Positions 39,609-50,642 of a DNA stretch of 64,000 nt are shown in pieces. Below the pieces are notes generated by a model. It was not told the origin of the DNA, ran no database searches, and saw only the letters and a program-made list of their open reading frames with translations. The translations under genes and the position numbers were made by a program. The DNA comes from Xylocopa sonorina (Eukaryota; Arthropoda; Insecta; Hymenoptera; Apidae): the NCBI RefSeq assembly GCF_050948175.1, contig NC_135207.1, forward strand, positions 6,041,501-6,105,500, written 5' to 3'. Each line of letters begins with the position of its first letter. The first letter of the stretch is position 1.

Positions 39609-42384
39609 CATCGGCTGCTCTTCTTCTATACTCAAATGATTTTAACGGGGGAATTATAATTTAATTGTGATGATAATTGTAGAATTCGTGTGTCCTGTTC
39701 TTTTACAAGGATCCCGTCCGCGATGGAATGAAAGTTAGATACAGTAGCAGTATTAAATACGTTCGGAAGGAGTGAAAATCAAAATTGAATTGCCATCGAT
39801 TTCCATCGAGATCTTTTCACGCGGCAACGTACTCTTATGATAAACGTATTTAGTATTGCTTAGCGAAATACTTAAGGTCAGTATGCCCGTGCTGGTTTTA
39901 CCCGTTTAGAGCGACTGTAAAGGGGTATGTCAGGCAAAATAATAATTAGTTTATAAATACCTAGATAGTATAGATAGGGGAGATAAGTTTCTTATTACAA
40001 TAGTTCTAATTAATTGTGAAGCGCGTACGCGTTGAAAAGTTCGCCAAACGGGTAAACATACTGTAAATATAATCATTGATACAGATTCTGGTTAATACTG
40101 GGAGTAATCCACTTTGTATTTATTAATCTAATTAATTAGAGTTCTGTATGGACAGAGCCGATTATTTTACGTTGGTACAGCAAAGTACCGCGTAGAACTT
40201 TAGTATATCCACATTTTCAATACATTTATGTTCGAAAAGGGATACTAAATTTATGAGGGGAGGTGGGGCGAGAGGGAAGGGAATATTTATTTAATCATTT
40301 ATTTTAAACAAAATTATTGTCACAAAGGATGGATTTATACGAGTATCATTTTATAGCGATACATTATTATGTATGATATATATATATATCATTACGGTTG
40401 ACGATATATAAAAATTGCCATCGTAATTTAACTTAACGTAAGGTGGCCGGAAGTGCAATGTTATATTTGATAAGGATAGTGGCATAGTAGTTAAATGAAT
40501 AAATCCGATTGCGATACTTAATTAAATGGCAGAACTGAATTGCTAGTCGATGTGATAAAATTTAAGGAAACGAGGGAACGTTTCTAACACCGAATGATGC
40601 ATCAAAAATTTATTGTAACAGAGGCAATTACCGATTCAAGTCGTTTCATTTTCACATTGCAATATTTAATATGTTTCCTACTTATGTTATCTTAATACCG
40701 TTGTTATCGTTGTTTTTCATGTTACTTATTTAAACAAACGAAATCATAACACACTTAATATATTGTGGCATCGACTGCTCACTGAACTTTTATTTAATTC
40801 TAATCTAAACTTCACACTCGTTGTTATTTTTGTTGTTGCAAGATAGTACTCTTTACATAATAATAAGATAACATATCGCGACATAGAATTATATATATAT
40901 ATATATATATATATATTAGCGAAATAGATTTAAAAATATTTTTCTATATTTATACATTTTATATTTATAGTATAATATTATATCTTAATATATTCCTTTG
41001 TTGTTTGATTAATTTATTATAGTCCAATAGCGTCTCAAGTGCGAGGGTAAAAGAAGAAAAAATTGTTAAACGAATGGAATTTAAAAACCTCGCGCCTCAC
41101 TCTTTTTATATGAGAAGCGCACGCTTCAACGTACCTGCCAAATGTATATAAAGTAGATTCTAATATATTGAATGTTTGTAACGCTATAATACATAGCGAT
41201 GCTGATGTATTTTATACAAAGTTGAGAGAATTACGAATTCTATTGTTACAAATTATAAATATTATATAGATAAATTTATTTAACGTAAACGCGTGCGTAG
41301 AAATCATGCAATGACCGAATCGATTACACCGAACATTTCCAACAACTACCTCCAATCCGCAGCTGAGAAATTCCAATACAAAAGTAAGCTGCGCACGATA
41401 GAAAAATGATTCCCAAAGTAAATATATATACACGTAATCGATTTTGTGACTGGCATGATAGAAAACCTGATAAACTACATAATTGCAATCAATATAGTAT
41501 AGCGGCGAGAAATTATTCTACGCTCGTGAAATGAAGTTGGACAATCATGGATGATATCCTTATATATACTGTATTGACTGTGAAATTATTATTACGTTTC
41601 ATAAGATTTATTGAACCATTATATATAACGGAAGCTAAAGTCGAATTTAGCACAATTAAATAGTCGCGACGTAAATAAATTGGGGATCGAGAATTAAATT
41701 TTGTTTATATTCTCTCCTGCGAATTTAAGGAACATGGTGTTGGCGGGTTTACTTAGAATTTTAGGGGAGCAGGCTACGTAAGAGTATTAAGATGCAAAAC
41801 GGCTATGTGTTAGAGACGAAAAAGTACCGATGGTCGTCAACTATACTCACTATCAATAAATTATCAATGGTTAATAAAGAATGATTACCGATTTTTATCG
41901 ATAGTTCAAGGAGCCTATAAAATTTCCTTATAGGCATACAAAGAAATCGTTAAAGTTATTTTCTAAACTTCTAAATCTTGGACATCGTAAATATTCTGCG
42001 TATACCATCTTTTTTCATTATTTTGTGAAATATACATAGGATAGTTAAAAATATCACGCAGCCTTCAATTTCTTCTTCGTCCTACCTATCTTATCACATT
42101 TATTTATCTCTTTTAATATTCGAAATGAACACTTCTCCACAATTTCCCAGTATAATTGACTCTCTATTTAATTCTTATTTAATACCAAAGGTGAAATGAA
42201 AATAATCGTGCGATACTACTCGCGTAAAATTTCATTTTCATTCATCTTTCCAAAGGTACAAGACGAGCATATTGCAATATAAACTATAATTAATTAATTT
42301 ATACATAGAAATATTTTAGAAGTATTAATCTAAGCATATATATATTTTTTTAATGTATGTACTTTATACAAATATAATTACTTG
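39609..42384 (+). other. 3' flank / probable long 3'UTR of the membrane-protein gene, convergent with DHX30
   Basis: The base composition drops sharply to AT-rich after the stop codon at 39608. The stretch holds no supported coding frame, a pure AT microsatellite, and several AATAAA-type signals (for example 40499-40504). The end of the upstream transcript cannot be fixed from sequence. The DHX30 stop lies at 42385 on the opposite strand, so the two 3' ends converge here. Confidence 0.55.
40891..40916. repeat. (AT)n microsatellite
   Basis: Pure AT dinucleotide run of 26 bases in the 3' flank between the two convergent genes. Length polymorphism would be expected. Confidence 0.9.
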
Positions 42385-45300
42385 TTACAAACTTTCCTCA
42401 TCTTCAATAGTATCTTTGTTATCATCGATAATGTTATTATTACCAGTCACATGGTCAATGTGTTTTGACGATTCGCTCAGCATTTTTGAAAGTAAAAGCA
42501 TTATATCGTCTTTGTAGGATTTAACAAATTCTAAATTATTTTGCTCATAATCTGTACCTTCGTACTGAATTATATAGTTTGCAATTTCCCATATTATACT
42601 TCGAAATTGTAATAGCAGATCTGCAACCCTAAAACAGCGAGATAATAGTTTTATTCTCCATAAGTATACGGAACACTACAAATTTATTAGTAAAAAATAA
42701 AGGTAAACAAAAGTACGAACTCCTTCTCGCAGCACAGATTTACATGTTCCATATCTTTGATTCGAATAACGGTATCTTCTTTGGCAGAATTCCTTTTTTG
42801 TTTCATCTAAAAGAAACGTGGAAACGGTGGAGACGTTTCATAAGTAAACGCTAAAAGGTACAGGTAAAAAAAAAAGCCTACCTTCGTGCAATAAGCGTCA
42901 CCCTGACTGAACAAGAGTACTGTTAAAGGTGAAATCATGCTTGTATCGGAAACTATACAAGAATGCCTTTTAACGTATTCCATCTTGTTGATATAAGTTA
43001 ACATCTCACTTGGCCATACTTTTCTTTTGTAATTTACACTTTCCTTTTGAATCGTTACTTCCTGATTATCCCTGTAATAAATAGCAATTTCAAACCCAAG
43101 TTTTATAAAGACCGTCTCTTCTACATAATGCAAGTTTATATGTTACTAAAGAGTATACCAACTCGGTTATTAATTTATTTGCATTCTTTGTAAATCGCCC
43201 GTTTTTATAACCAAACGCGTTCCTTTTTATCAGTTGATTCGTAGCGGCGAACAAAACTGCTCGGATTAATTCATAATTGTGTAGATACAAATTTACATAT
43301 TCGAAATGTAATTTCGAAGAAAACATGCCGCAGCTTATAAGACTATCAATATATAGCATGTATACTTCTACAATATAAATAGTAATTAGTTGTACCATAT
43401 CACATAATACTTGCGATAAATATTTGACAGACTTACGTTTTACGTATTTTACAAATCCAATTTTACTCCTATTCGTACAAGTGTTAAACAATGATTTATC
43501 CTCTTGGGTCAAACTCTGAAAAAGTTTTAATAAGGCGATATGATCGCTCGTATTATGATACTTCACTTTCTGATCTTTAAGAAATTTTCGCTTTTCCACC
43601 GATAATTCGTCCAATGAAAAACTACTGTTTGACTGAATAGAAAATTGAGTAACTATCGATAATACGGGATGTAAACATCTATAATAATAAAACTAAATTA
43701 CAATGAGAATAAAGATGGAAACATATTTCAAACATTTCAAACAAAATATAAATATATTGCATGTATTAAATAATTAATTAATTACTCATTTTTTGGCAAT
43801 GTTTACTTTTTGCAAATACATACTGAAAGACGCAAGCAAGTATTAGTGCTCTGCTTAGTTTCGGTTGCATCGGAAAATGTGAAACACGCTTTCCTAAACT
43901 TGTAAGGTTCTCATCATCGTCGAGAATACCAAGCCTTTGCAAATTGTTCACAGAAAAGTTTATCGAACTGCTGCTAGGCGATTCAATCATACTGTTAAAG
44001 AAATCATACGTTTTCTCGTTGGTTAATGTTTTACTAATGAGAACTGCCTCCTCCAACGGGATTTTAAATATCTCTGGCTTTGAATACGAGGCTAATTGCT
44101 CGTATTCTTTTTTCGTGATTAGATGATAACTTTCACCAGCTTTCACGCGACCAGCTCTTCCTTTCCTAAGAAATATTAATACAGAAGCAATATTTTACTA
44201 TTTCTATTGGTAAACTAATATATCCTAGCACAGAGAGTGTACCAAAAAGCGTGATCCAATATACATTTGAAAAGACATTTAAATACAGTTCTCGTTTTTG
44301 TTAAGGAAAATATTCTGAAATTTCATAGCGACGCTTATCAATGTCTTGTATACGCAAAATAAAAGTTACCTCTGAGTGATGCTCGCTTTTGATATTCTAG
44401 TAAAATTCAAACTCGATAAAGACTTATCTTCGTTCCATTCTAAATCTCTTTTAATAGCGGTATCTATAACATAACTTATATCCTTAATAGTAATACCAGT
44501 CTCAGCTATATCTGTGGATAAAATAACCTTCGTCATGTTATACGGAGGCGGACTGAAAGCCTTTTGCTGTTCTGCAATCGGTATTTTGGAATGAAGCGAC
44601 ACTATGAATAAATTATCCATTTCATTTTCAAGCTCTCCGTGTAAATCCCTTATTTCTTGCCAACCCGGAAGAAAGCATAGAATACCTCCAGGTGGTTTAT
44701 TCTTAATGATCCATTTTATTAACTTTACTATTCTGTTGTAAGGAATTTCATTAAGACAATTCTGACATTCTAACTGTCGCCAGTTAAAAATCGGAATATC
44801 TTCCATGAAATGCATTTTCACGGGATATAGTTTACCAGGTATATCGATAACTGCACTTGAAAAGTACCGTTGAAATAATTCTGTGTTCACGCTTGCGGAC
44901 ATAACAATAAGCTTCAAATGTGGATTTTCTTTCAACTTTTTCTTGAATAATGTCAATAATAAATCAGTCTGCAGGCTTCTTTCATGAGCTTCATCTATGA
45001 TTATATGCGTGGCTTCATTCAAAGTATTTTGGTGGTCCAATTTTCGTAATAGAATACCAGTTGTGCAATACAAAATTGAATTTTTATTGTACGGTATTGC
45101 GCTATCGAATCGTACATGATAACCGACCGTAACACCTAATTCTTCAGCCCTTTCCCATGCAACACGCTGGGCTAAGGAAACCGCTGAAATTCTGCGCGGT
45201 TCTGCTACAATTATTTTACACTTATGCGTTCCCTGTTTTTCGTACTCCTCCATTATGAATTGTGGAACTTGAGTACTCTTACCGCAACCAGTCTCCCCTT

Positions 45301-46719
45301 TAATCACCAAAACTTGACAATTTTTTAAACTATTCACAATTTCTTCTCTAAAACAATATTTAAAAATAATAAATGATTTAATAATAATTTTAATGTTTAC
45401 GCGTTAATAGAGATACCTATAATCAATAATAGGTAAATCTATAGCATTCTCCTTCCTTTGCGGAACATTTATTTTTGACCAAAATTTATCAGTTTCTATC
45501 GAGTCTGATAATATACTGTTTAATGAATCATCAGCTTCCGAGTCTTCTTTTAAATCATCTTCATTGTCTTTAATTGTAGCTGGTGTCGTTATTATAGATT
45601 TTATTTGCTGTAAATCAAAGTCATATGTACAATAGTGTATGTATAATAAAATATAATTCTAAGTGTTTCATATACTTCTGTTATTTTTAAACCTTACATC
45701 ATCAAAAGTATTAATCAACATTTTTATTTCATCTCTTAATTCTGATGTAAGACCAATGCTGACGATCTTTTGAGACTTTAGTATATCATTTGTATTTTCA
45801 TATAACAAAGGTTCTAATCCTTTGAGTCTGTTCTGTTCGTGTAACCAGTTTAAGCACGCTAACGATGCGCAATGTGCAGCATTCGCTTTATTACTCCCAA
45901 CACCAGAAAATGATTTTTCCCAAGGCCATGTTACGGTGATAGTACATTCAAATTTGTTGTTGCCGGATTCATGTATACGTGTATACACAGATGATATACA
46001 TGGCCTATTAAATTCCACATTTATCAAACTATAAATTTGATTAAGATCTGCTGCAGGATATTTGTGTACCTTCTTGATAACTAAATTTTTATAAAAATAA
46101 GAATATTAATAAAAATTAATATGTAATATATTGTATATACTGTTTAATAAAGTAATAAATTAGTATTATTTTGTAATACTTACAGTCTTCTGAAATCTTA
46201 ACATTAGAGTTTGACCTGTTTCTCCTACCTACTTGATATGCCTACAAGAATTTTTAATTACATTATTCATATTATTTATATATGTGCATATATATTTACA
46301 TTGCTTTCAAAACTATTCAGCCATATAGAAAGAACAATAATTAATAAGTAAATGTGGAAACAGAACATCTACGAAACCTTCTACAACCAGGAGTAGAACA
46401 AACGTAATCCATTATTTTACCTTACCTTGCAAAATAAGGTAGATCTTGTATTAATTTCTTCGCTACATTTATTACAGTAGCTATAAAACGCTCCCTGATG
46501 CTTATAAAATTGTCTTAAACGCAACCCAAATATTTGATTTGCGTACCATGACATTAAACTGTTTGAGAAAAATAATGATAGCAGGAATTATGTGCCTTTA
46601 TCACTTTTATACATTTAATACAATTCATACGTTTAACAGGTTTCCATCAAACAGGTACGTATTACTTACCGACTGTCTAAGAACTTCCTCGAATTAAGAG
46701 TTATTTGAGACAACATCAT
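42385..46719 (-). CDS. ATP-dependent RNA helicase DHX30, DEAH family
   Basis: Eleven coding exons in minus-strand order: 46719-46670, 46558-46426, 46241-46184, 46080-45698, 45607-45417, 45347-44370, 44165-43824, 43678-43159, 43061-42882, 42806-42721, 42628-42385. Sum 3165 nt, 1054 aa (human DHX30 is about 1190). Residues 1-60 are basic and acid-poor, as in a mitochondrial presequence. A double-stranded-RNA-binding domain spans about 94-165. The RecA pair shows Walker A GETGCGKST (289-297), DEAH (390-393), SAS at 422-424 where SAT is usual, and motif VI QRKGRAGR (597-604). The C-terminal part resembles the helicase-associated and OB-like region of DHX30. Vertebrate DHX30 acts in mitochondrial ribosome assembly and RNA granules; I infer the same here. 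The junctions at 43158/43061 and 42720/42628 use weaker sites but are the only phase-compatible choices I found. Confidence 0.93.
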
Positions 46720-47801
46720 GTTTCTTCTAACAAACAATTTCCTATACACGAGGATGGTCTCTCGCGGTAGTCAGATACAAGTCGAATTTAAAAGGTTAGA
46801 TTCATTATACGTAATAAAATTATCGTTTAAAAGAAAACTCTGTTTACGTAAACATTCATAATTAGAACTTGTGATATAAATAATATATATTTTCTATTTC
46901 GGTATTCAATATTCTCCTATTTAAATCGGCAATATTCGGCCTCATATTACTATGAACCAAACAACATAGAAAATCAAATATTTCAAAAAACACCAGCGCC
47001 TGGCACGGTGGTGCCTCCAGGTTCGGTAACACCATAAGGCTGCACACCAGACTGCACGACAGAGGTGAGAGAGAGAAAGATATATATATCTATAGGAATA
47101 TTGTATGAGAAAGAGTGAGATAGATGTTACCGACCGTACTCGAGAACCCGTGGCGCCATCTCCGTGAAAAGTGCTGAAACTACTCGCACAGCGTTATCGA
47201 CAGCGAAGTGAACTACCGAAGCACTAGCGCCATCTGTCGGAGAAGCGGCGAAACTGGTCGGCCGTTAGTTCCAGTACTCTCCACAGAGATGGCGCTAGTA
47301 GTTCTTGAGTGGTTCACTTCGCTGTCGATAACGCTGTGCGAGCAGTTTCAGCACTTTTCACAGAGATGGCGCCACGGGTCGTAGAGGAGGATCGGTATCA
47401 TCTGTCTCACTTTTTCTTATAGCTTCCTTATATACCTTTCTCTCTCTCTCTCTCTCTCTCTTCAGTAACTATAGCTACTAAAAAATCAATAAACTAACGC
47501 AAACGAATATTCATTACGCATTTTAATTCCGTTTGTAACTGGACTTTATATTTAATATTTTGATATTTAAAAACGCATTGTTATGCGCTGGATATTTACA
47601 TCTGATATGAATGATTAAATTTACGAAAAGTCCAAGAAATATACATGTGAACATTATAAGATGTACGAGTTTGCTATCTAGATAATACGTGACTTTAAAT
47701 AAGCGCCACGTCTATGATGCACCGATTGTAACCTGTTTGCCGGCTAGTTGAAAGTATTAAGAAAAACGGTAAGAGCTGAAAGAATTTTCTACACGAGAAA
47801 T
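46720..47801. promoter_or_regulatory. Shared upstream region of DHX30 (-) and ribophorin I (+)
   Basis: The two genes diverge from this interval of about 1.1 kb, so it must hold both promoters and 5'UTRs. The half nearer ribophorin I is occupied by a foldback element listed separately. No TATA box or other core element is clear enough to call, as expected for housekeeping promoters. Confidence 0.5.
47064..47460. mobile_element. Foldback inverted-repeat element with four AGATGGCGC motifs
   Basis: Two arms of about 175 bp are inverted copies around a spacer of about 45 bp. The core arms 47147-47213 and 47312-47378 are the same length and match at 65 of 67 positions. The match continues outward more loosely through GTGAGAYAGATG and a TATA-containing stretch into (GA)n on the left and (TC)n (47439-47460) on the right. 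AGATGGCGC, in either orientation, occurs at 47153-47161, 47227-47235, 47287-47295 and 47364-47372. There is no coding capacity. It could be a non-autonomous foldback/MITE-type element or a locally evolved palindrome; I could not identify a target-site duplication. Confidence 0.7.
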
Positions 47802-49628
47802 ATGATCAAACGTAGCCCAATTATATTACTATGGAACATCGCGTTGTTTCTCGGATTTTACGTTCAGTCTTTCGCTACCGCAAATACCATCGACCCAGAC
47901 CTGAGTTTAAAGAGTGTGGAGAAGCATATTGATTTGCAGTCTCAGCTAACAAAAATTACAACTAGAATTGTATTAGAAAATGGGAGCAAAGACCGGCAGA
48001 TACGAAATTTCCTTTTCTCATTGGAACCTGAGCAGAAAAATAGCCTGAGTTTCATAACAGCGTACAGAGAGCCTATACGAGTCGAGCTGAAATTAAGCGA
48101 GACCAAGGTGGACGCGCATCCGGATAAAACTTTCTATCGTATCGAATTGAAGGACGCCCTGTTCCCCGGTAGAACTGCGTCCGTCGAAATTGAATGGATA
48201 TTAACGCACGAGCTTGTGCCTCATCCTAAGGAGATCACGCAAAATGAAAAGCAATTAATAAAATACATGGGAAATATTTATCTCTATTCACCGTACGATA
48301 TAATGAAACAAACGACTACTGTATCCTTACCAACGCGTAATATCGAGAGCTATACCAAATTCAAACCTGTTTCGCAAAGCGATTCTGTAATTACATATGG
48401 TCCATACGAGAAACTTGCTCCGTTTTCTTATGAAGAATTAAGCATACACTTTGAGAACAACAATAAATTTCTGACCGTTACCAGACTCGAGAGAAGCATT
48501 GAAATATCGCATTGGGGCAACATAGCGGTAGAAGAGCACATTGATTTATTACATACCGGAGCATTATTGAAAGGTTCGTTTTCACGATACGAGTTCGCCA
48601 GAGAGCCGAAATCAGGGCAGGCTAGCATCCAGAGCTTCGACACTATTTTACCAGCAGCTGCATCTGATATTTACTACAGAGATGAAATTGGTAACATTTC
48701 AACCTCTCACACCCGTATCAAGAAAGACTCTGTAGAGTTGAACCTTCGTCCAAGATTTCCACTGTTTGGTGGTTGGAAAACCAAGTACATAGTTGGGTAC
48801 AATGTACCTAGTTACGAATATCTTTTTCATTCTGGTGACCAGTATACATTAGAGATGAGATTGTTAGATCACGTCTTTGACGATATGGTGGTAGACGAAT
48901 TAATTGTAAAAATCATTTTGCCAGAAGGTTCTAAAAATATAGAACTAAGCCTTCCGTATCCTGCGACACGTTTGCCAGATTCTCTTCACTATACATATTT
49001 GGATACTACCGGTCGGCCAGTAATTTCTGTTACTAAGAAAAACTTGGTCGAGAATCACATTCAAAATTTCAAACTAAAATATACGTTTCCGCGTATACTG
49101 ATGTTGCAAGAACCACTGCTGGTTGCTGCAGCATTATATTTACTGTTTCTGTTGGTGATCACTTATGTAAGACTTGACTTTTCGATCGACAAAGATGAAG
49201 TCTCGGAAAGCAAATTAAGAATTGCAGGACAATGTGAGAAAATTTTGGCTGCGCAAGATCGTAGAGTAACGTCTTATAACGAGTTGGACGATCAATTAAT
49301 GCATCTCAAAGCAAACAAGGACGCGAATGCATTTTTGTCTGTTGTAAAAGGTATCAATCAAGAGTACAAAAGTGCGACAAGTGCTATCGCGGAGATTGCT
49401 CAACGTTTGAAAGGAGAATCGGGAGATGTATACGATCGTATTCAAGAATTACAAAAGCAAGACAGAACTTTAAAGGAACTGTATAATCAACAACAAGCAT
49501 TGTACGTAGATAAATTGGTACCAGGCAAAATAGGACGTCAACAATTTGTGGAAGCGGAAGCAGCTATCACAAAAAAGAAAGAGGAATGCGTCGAGAAAAT
49601 AAATTCCATTATTAAGTCTTTGCAGTAA
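47802..49628 (+). CDS. Ribophorin I, oligosaccharyltransferase subunit 1
   Basis: A single uninterrupted exon encodes 608 aa, the usual family length (human 607). Start: the open frame extends upstream only from a TTG; the first ATG, at 47802, begins MIKRSPIILLWNIALFLGF, a good signal peptide, so I place the start there. The large lumenal domain is followed by a membrane helix (LLVAAALYLLFLLVITYV), then a charged cytosolic tail rich in Lys, Gln and Glu that includes a coiled-coil-like stretch, as in ribophorin I. In the endoplasmic reticulum it holds nascent chains near the catalytic STT3 subunit for N-glycosylation. The absence of introns stands out beside neighbours with 4-11 exons. AATAAA at 49682-49687 is a likely polyadenylation signal. 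Confidence 0.96.
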   Translation: MIKRSPIILLWNIALFLGFYVQSFATANTIDPDLSLKSVEKHIDLQSQLTKITTRIVLENGSKDRQIRNFLFSLEPEQKNSLSFITAYREPIRVELKLSETKVDAHPDKTFYRIELKDALFPGRTASVEIEWILTHELVPHPKEITQNEKQLIKYMGNIYLYSPYDIMKQTTTVSLPTRNIESYTKFKPVSQSDSVITYGPYEKLAPFSYEELSIHFENNNKFLTVTRLERSIEISHWGNIAVEEHIDLLHTGALLKGSFSRYEFAREPKSGQASIQSFDTILPAAASDIYYRDEIGNISTSHTRIKKDSVELNLRPRFPLFGGWKTKYIVGYNVPSYEYLFHSGDQYTLEMRLLDHVFDDMVVDELIVKIILPEGSKNIELSLPYPATRLPDSLHYTYLDTTGRPVISVTKKNLVENHIQNFKLKYTFPRILMLQEPLLVAAALYLLFLLVITYVRLDFSIDKDEVSESKLRIAGQCEKILAAQDRRVTSYNELDDQLMHLKANKDANAFLSVVKGINQEYKSATSAIAEIAQRLKGESGDVYDRIQELQKQDRTLKELYNQQQALYVDKLVPGKIGRQQFVEAEAAITKKKEECVEKINSIIKSLQ

Positions 49629-49681
49629 TAAAATTTATCCTAACTATGTGTTATAGAAAAGTGTTTGAGAACAAGAGACTC

Positions 49682-49687
49682 AATAAA
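49682..49687 (+). terminator. Polyadenylation signal for ribophorin I
   Basis: Canonical AATAAA, 54 bp after the stop codon, followed by AT-rich sequence. Further AATAAA copies near 49790-49820 could be used instead. Confidence 0.6.
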
Positions 49688-50240
49688 AGTAATTTAAACG
49701 ATAAGTTACAACTATACGTATACATAAATACACTTAAATAGTAAGCTGAAAATATCCATCATCTACAACAAATTAAGATTTGTAATAAAGAATGTTGTAA
49801 TAAATATGATTTGTAATAAACAAAATATATGTAAATTATACATTTCATTTATGTACTTTGTTGTCAATACTTATTCAGCCATGATATAAAAAGATGTGAA
49901 TTTTAAGTTATTATTTGAAAATTATTATAAAAATGCAAGATAAAAAGTAATAGGAAATGAAATTAAACACCATGGTCTTGAATATGTATCAAAAGCATCC
50001 AAGTGCACTGCCATCTTCATTTCACATACTTTTAATGTATATGAATGCTAAAATTTGCAACTTTATACGAAAAAGACTTTATAACATTTATAACGATAAG
50101 TTTCACTAGGAAATGTTCTCTGGGAAAATTATATTAAAAATAACAATATACAGATATTTAAATATTGAAATGTTCCTAAACTTGAGGCAGGGGGCATGGA
50201 TGCCCATGCGATAAAAGTGACACGGATCGAGGTATCTTCG

Positions 50241-50261
50241 ATACACGTGTAACACGTGTAT
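50241..50261. promoter_or_regulatory. Perfect 21-bp palindrome with two CACGTG E-boxes
   Basis: ATACACGTGT is followed by one A and then its exact reverse complement, ACACGTGTAT. CACGTG boxes lie at 50244-50249 and 50253-50258, three bases apart. The site is about 380 bp upstream of TATDN1 and downstream of ribophorin I. CACGTG is the core site for bHLH factors such as MYC/MAX, USF/MITF and CLOCK/CYCLE; which one, if any, binds is unknown. Confidence 0.6.
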
Positions 50262-50642
50262 TCGTACGCAAACAGAGGCCTCTAATTAAAAATAATAATA
50301 ATTAAAATACGGATTAGTTAGTAAAGGTGAAATAGGAGCATTAATGTCCGAAAGATTGGAGAAAATTAAAGTACGGCCACCCCTCGAGAATCCACGCGGA
50401 ATAGAGCGGAATACCTCTAATATGAAGTATACCTAGTGAAAGTAACATTAATTTCCACGAAATTTTCGTGCGGTGAACGAGAGGAAAGGATAACTTCGAT
50501 TCTCATGGAACGTCAAATGCCCACTGAATTCATATGTCAGTACACAACGCCGGTTAAACAAGACACCTGCTAACCTTTCAGACAGTACCCGTGTTCCAAG
50601 GAAACTGTCATTTCATTAATAAGTTTAATGCTCGCCGTTAGA

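Noticed and set aside
47748..47801. Upstream extension of ribophorin I from a TTG
   Set aside because: Eukaryotic initiation at TTG is unlikely, and the ATG at 47802 starts directly at a good signal peptide.
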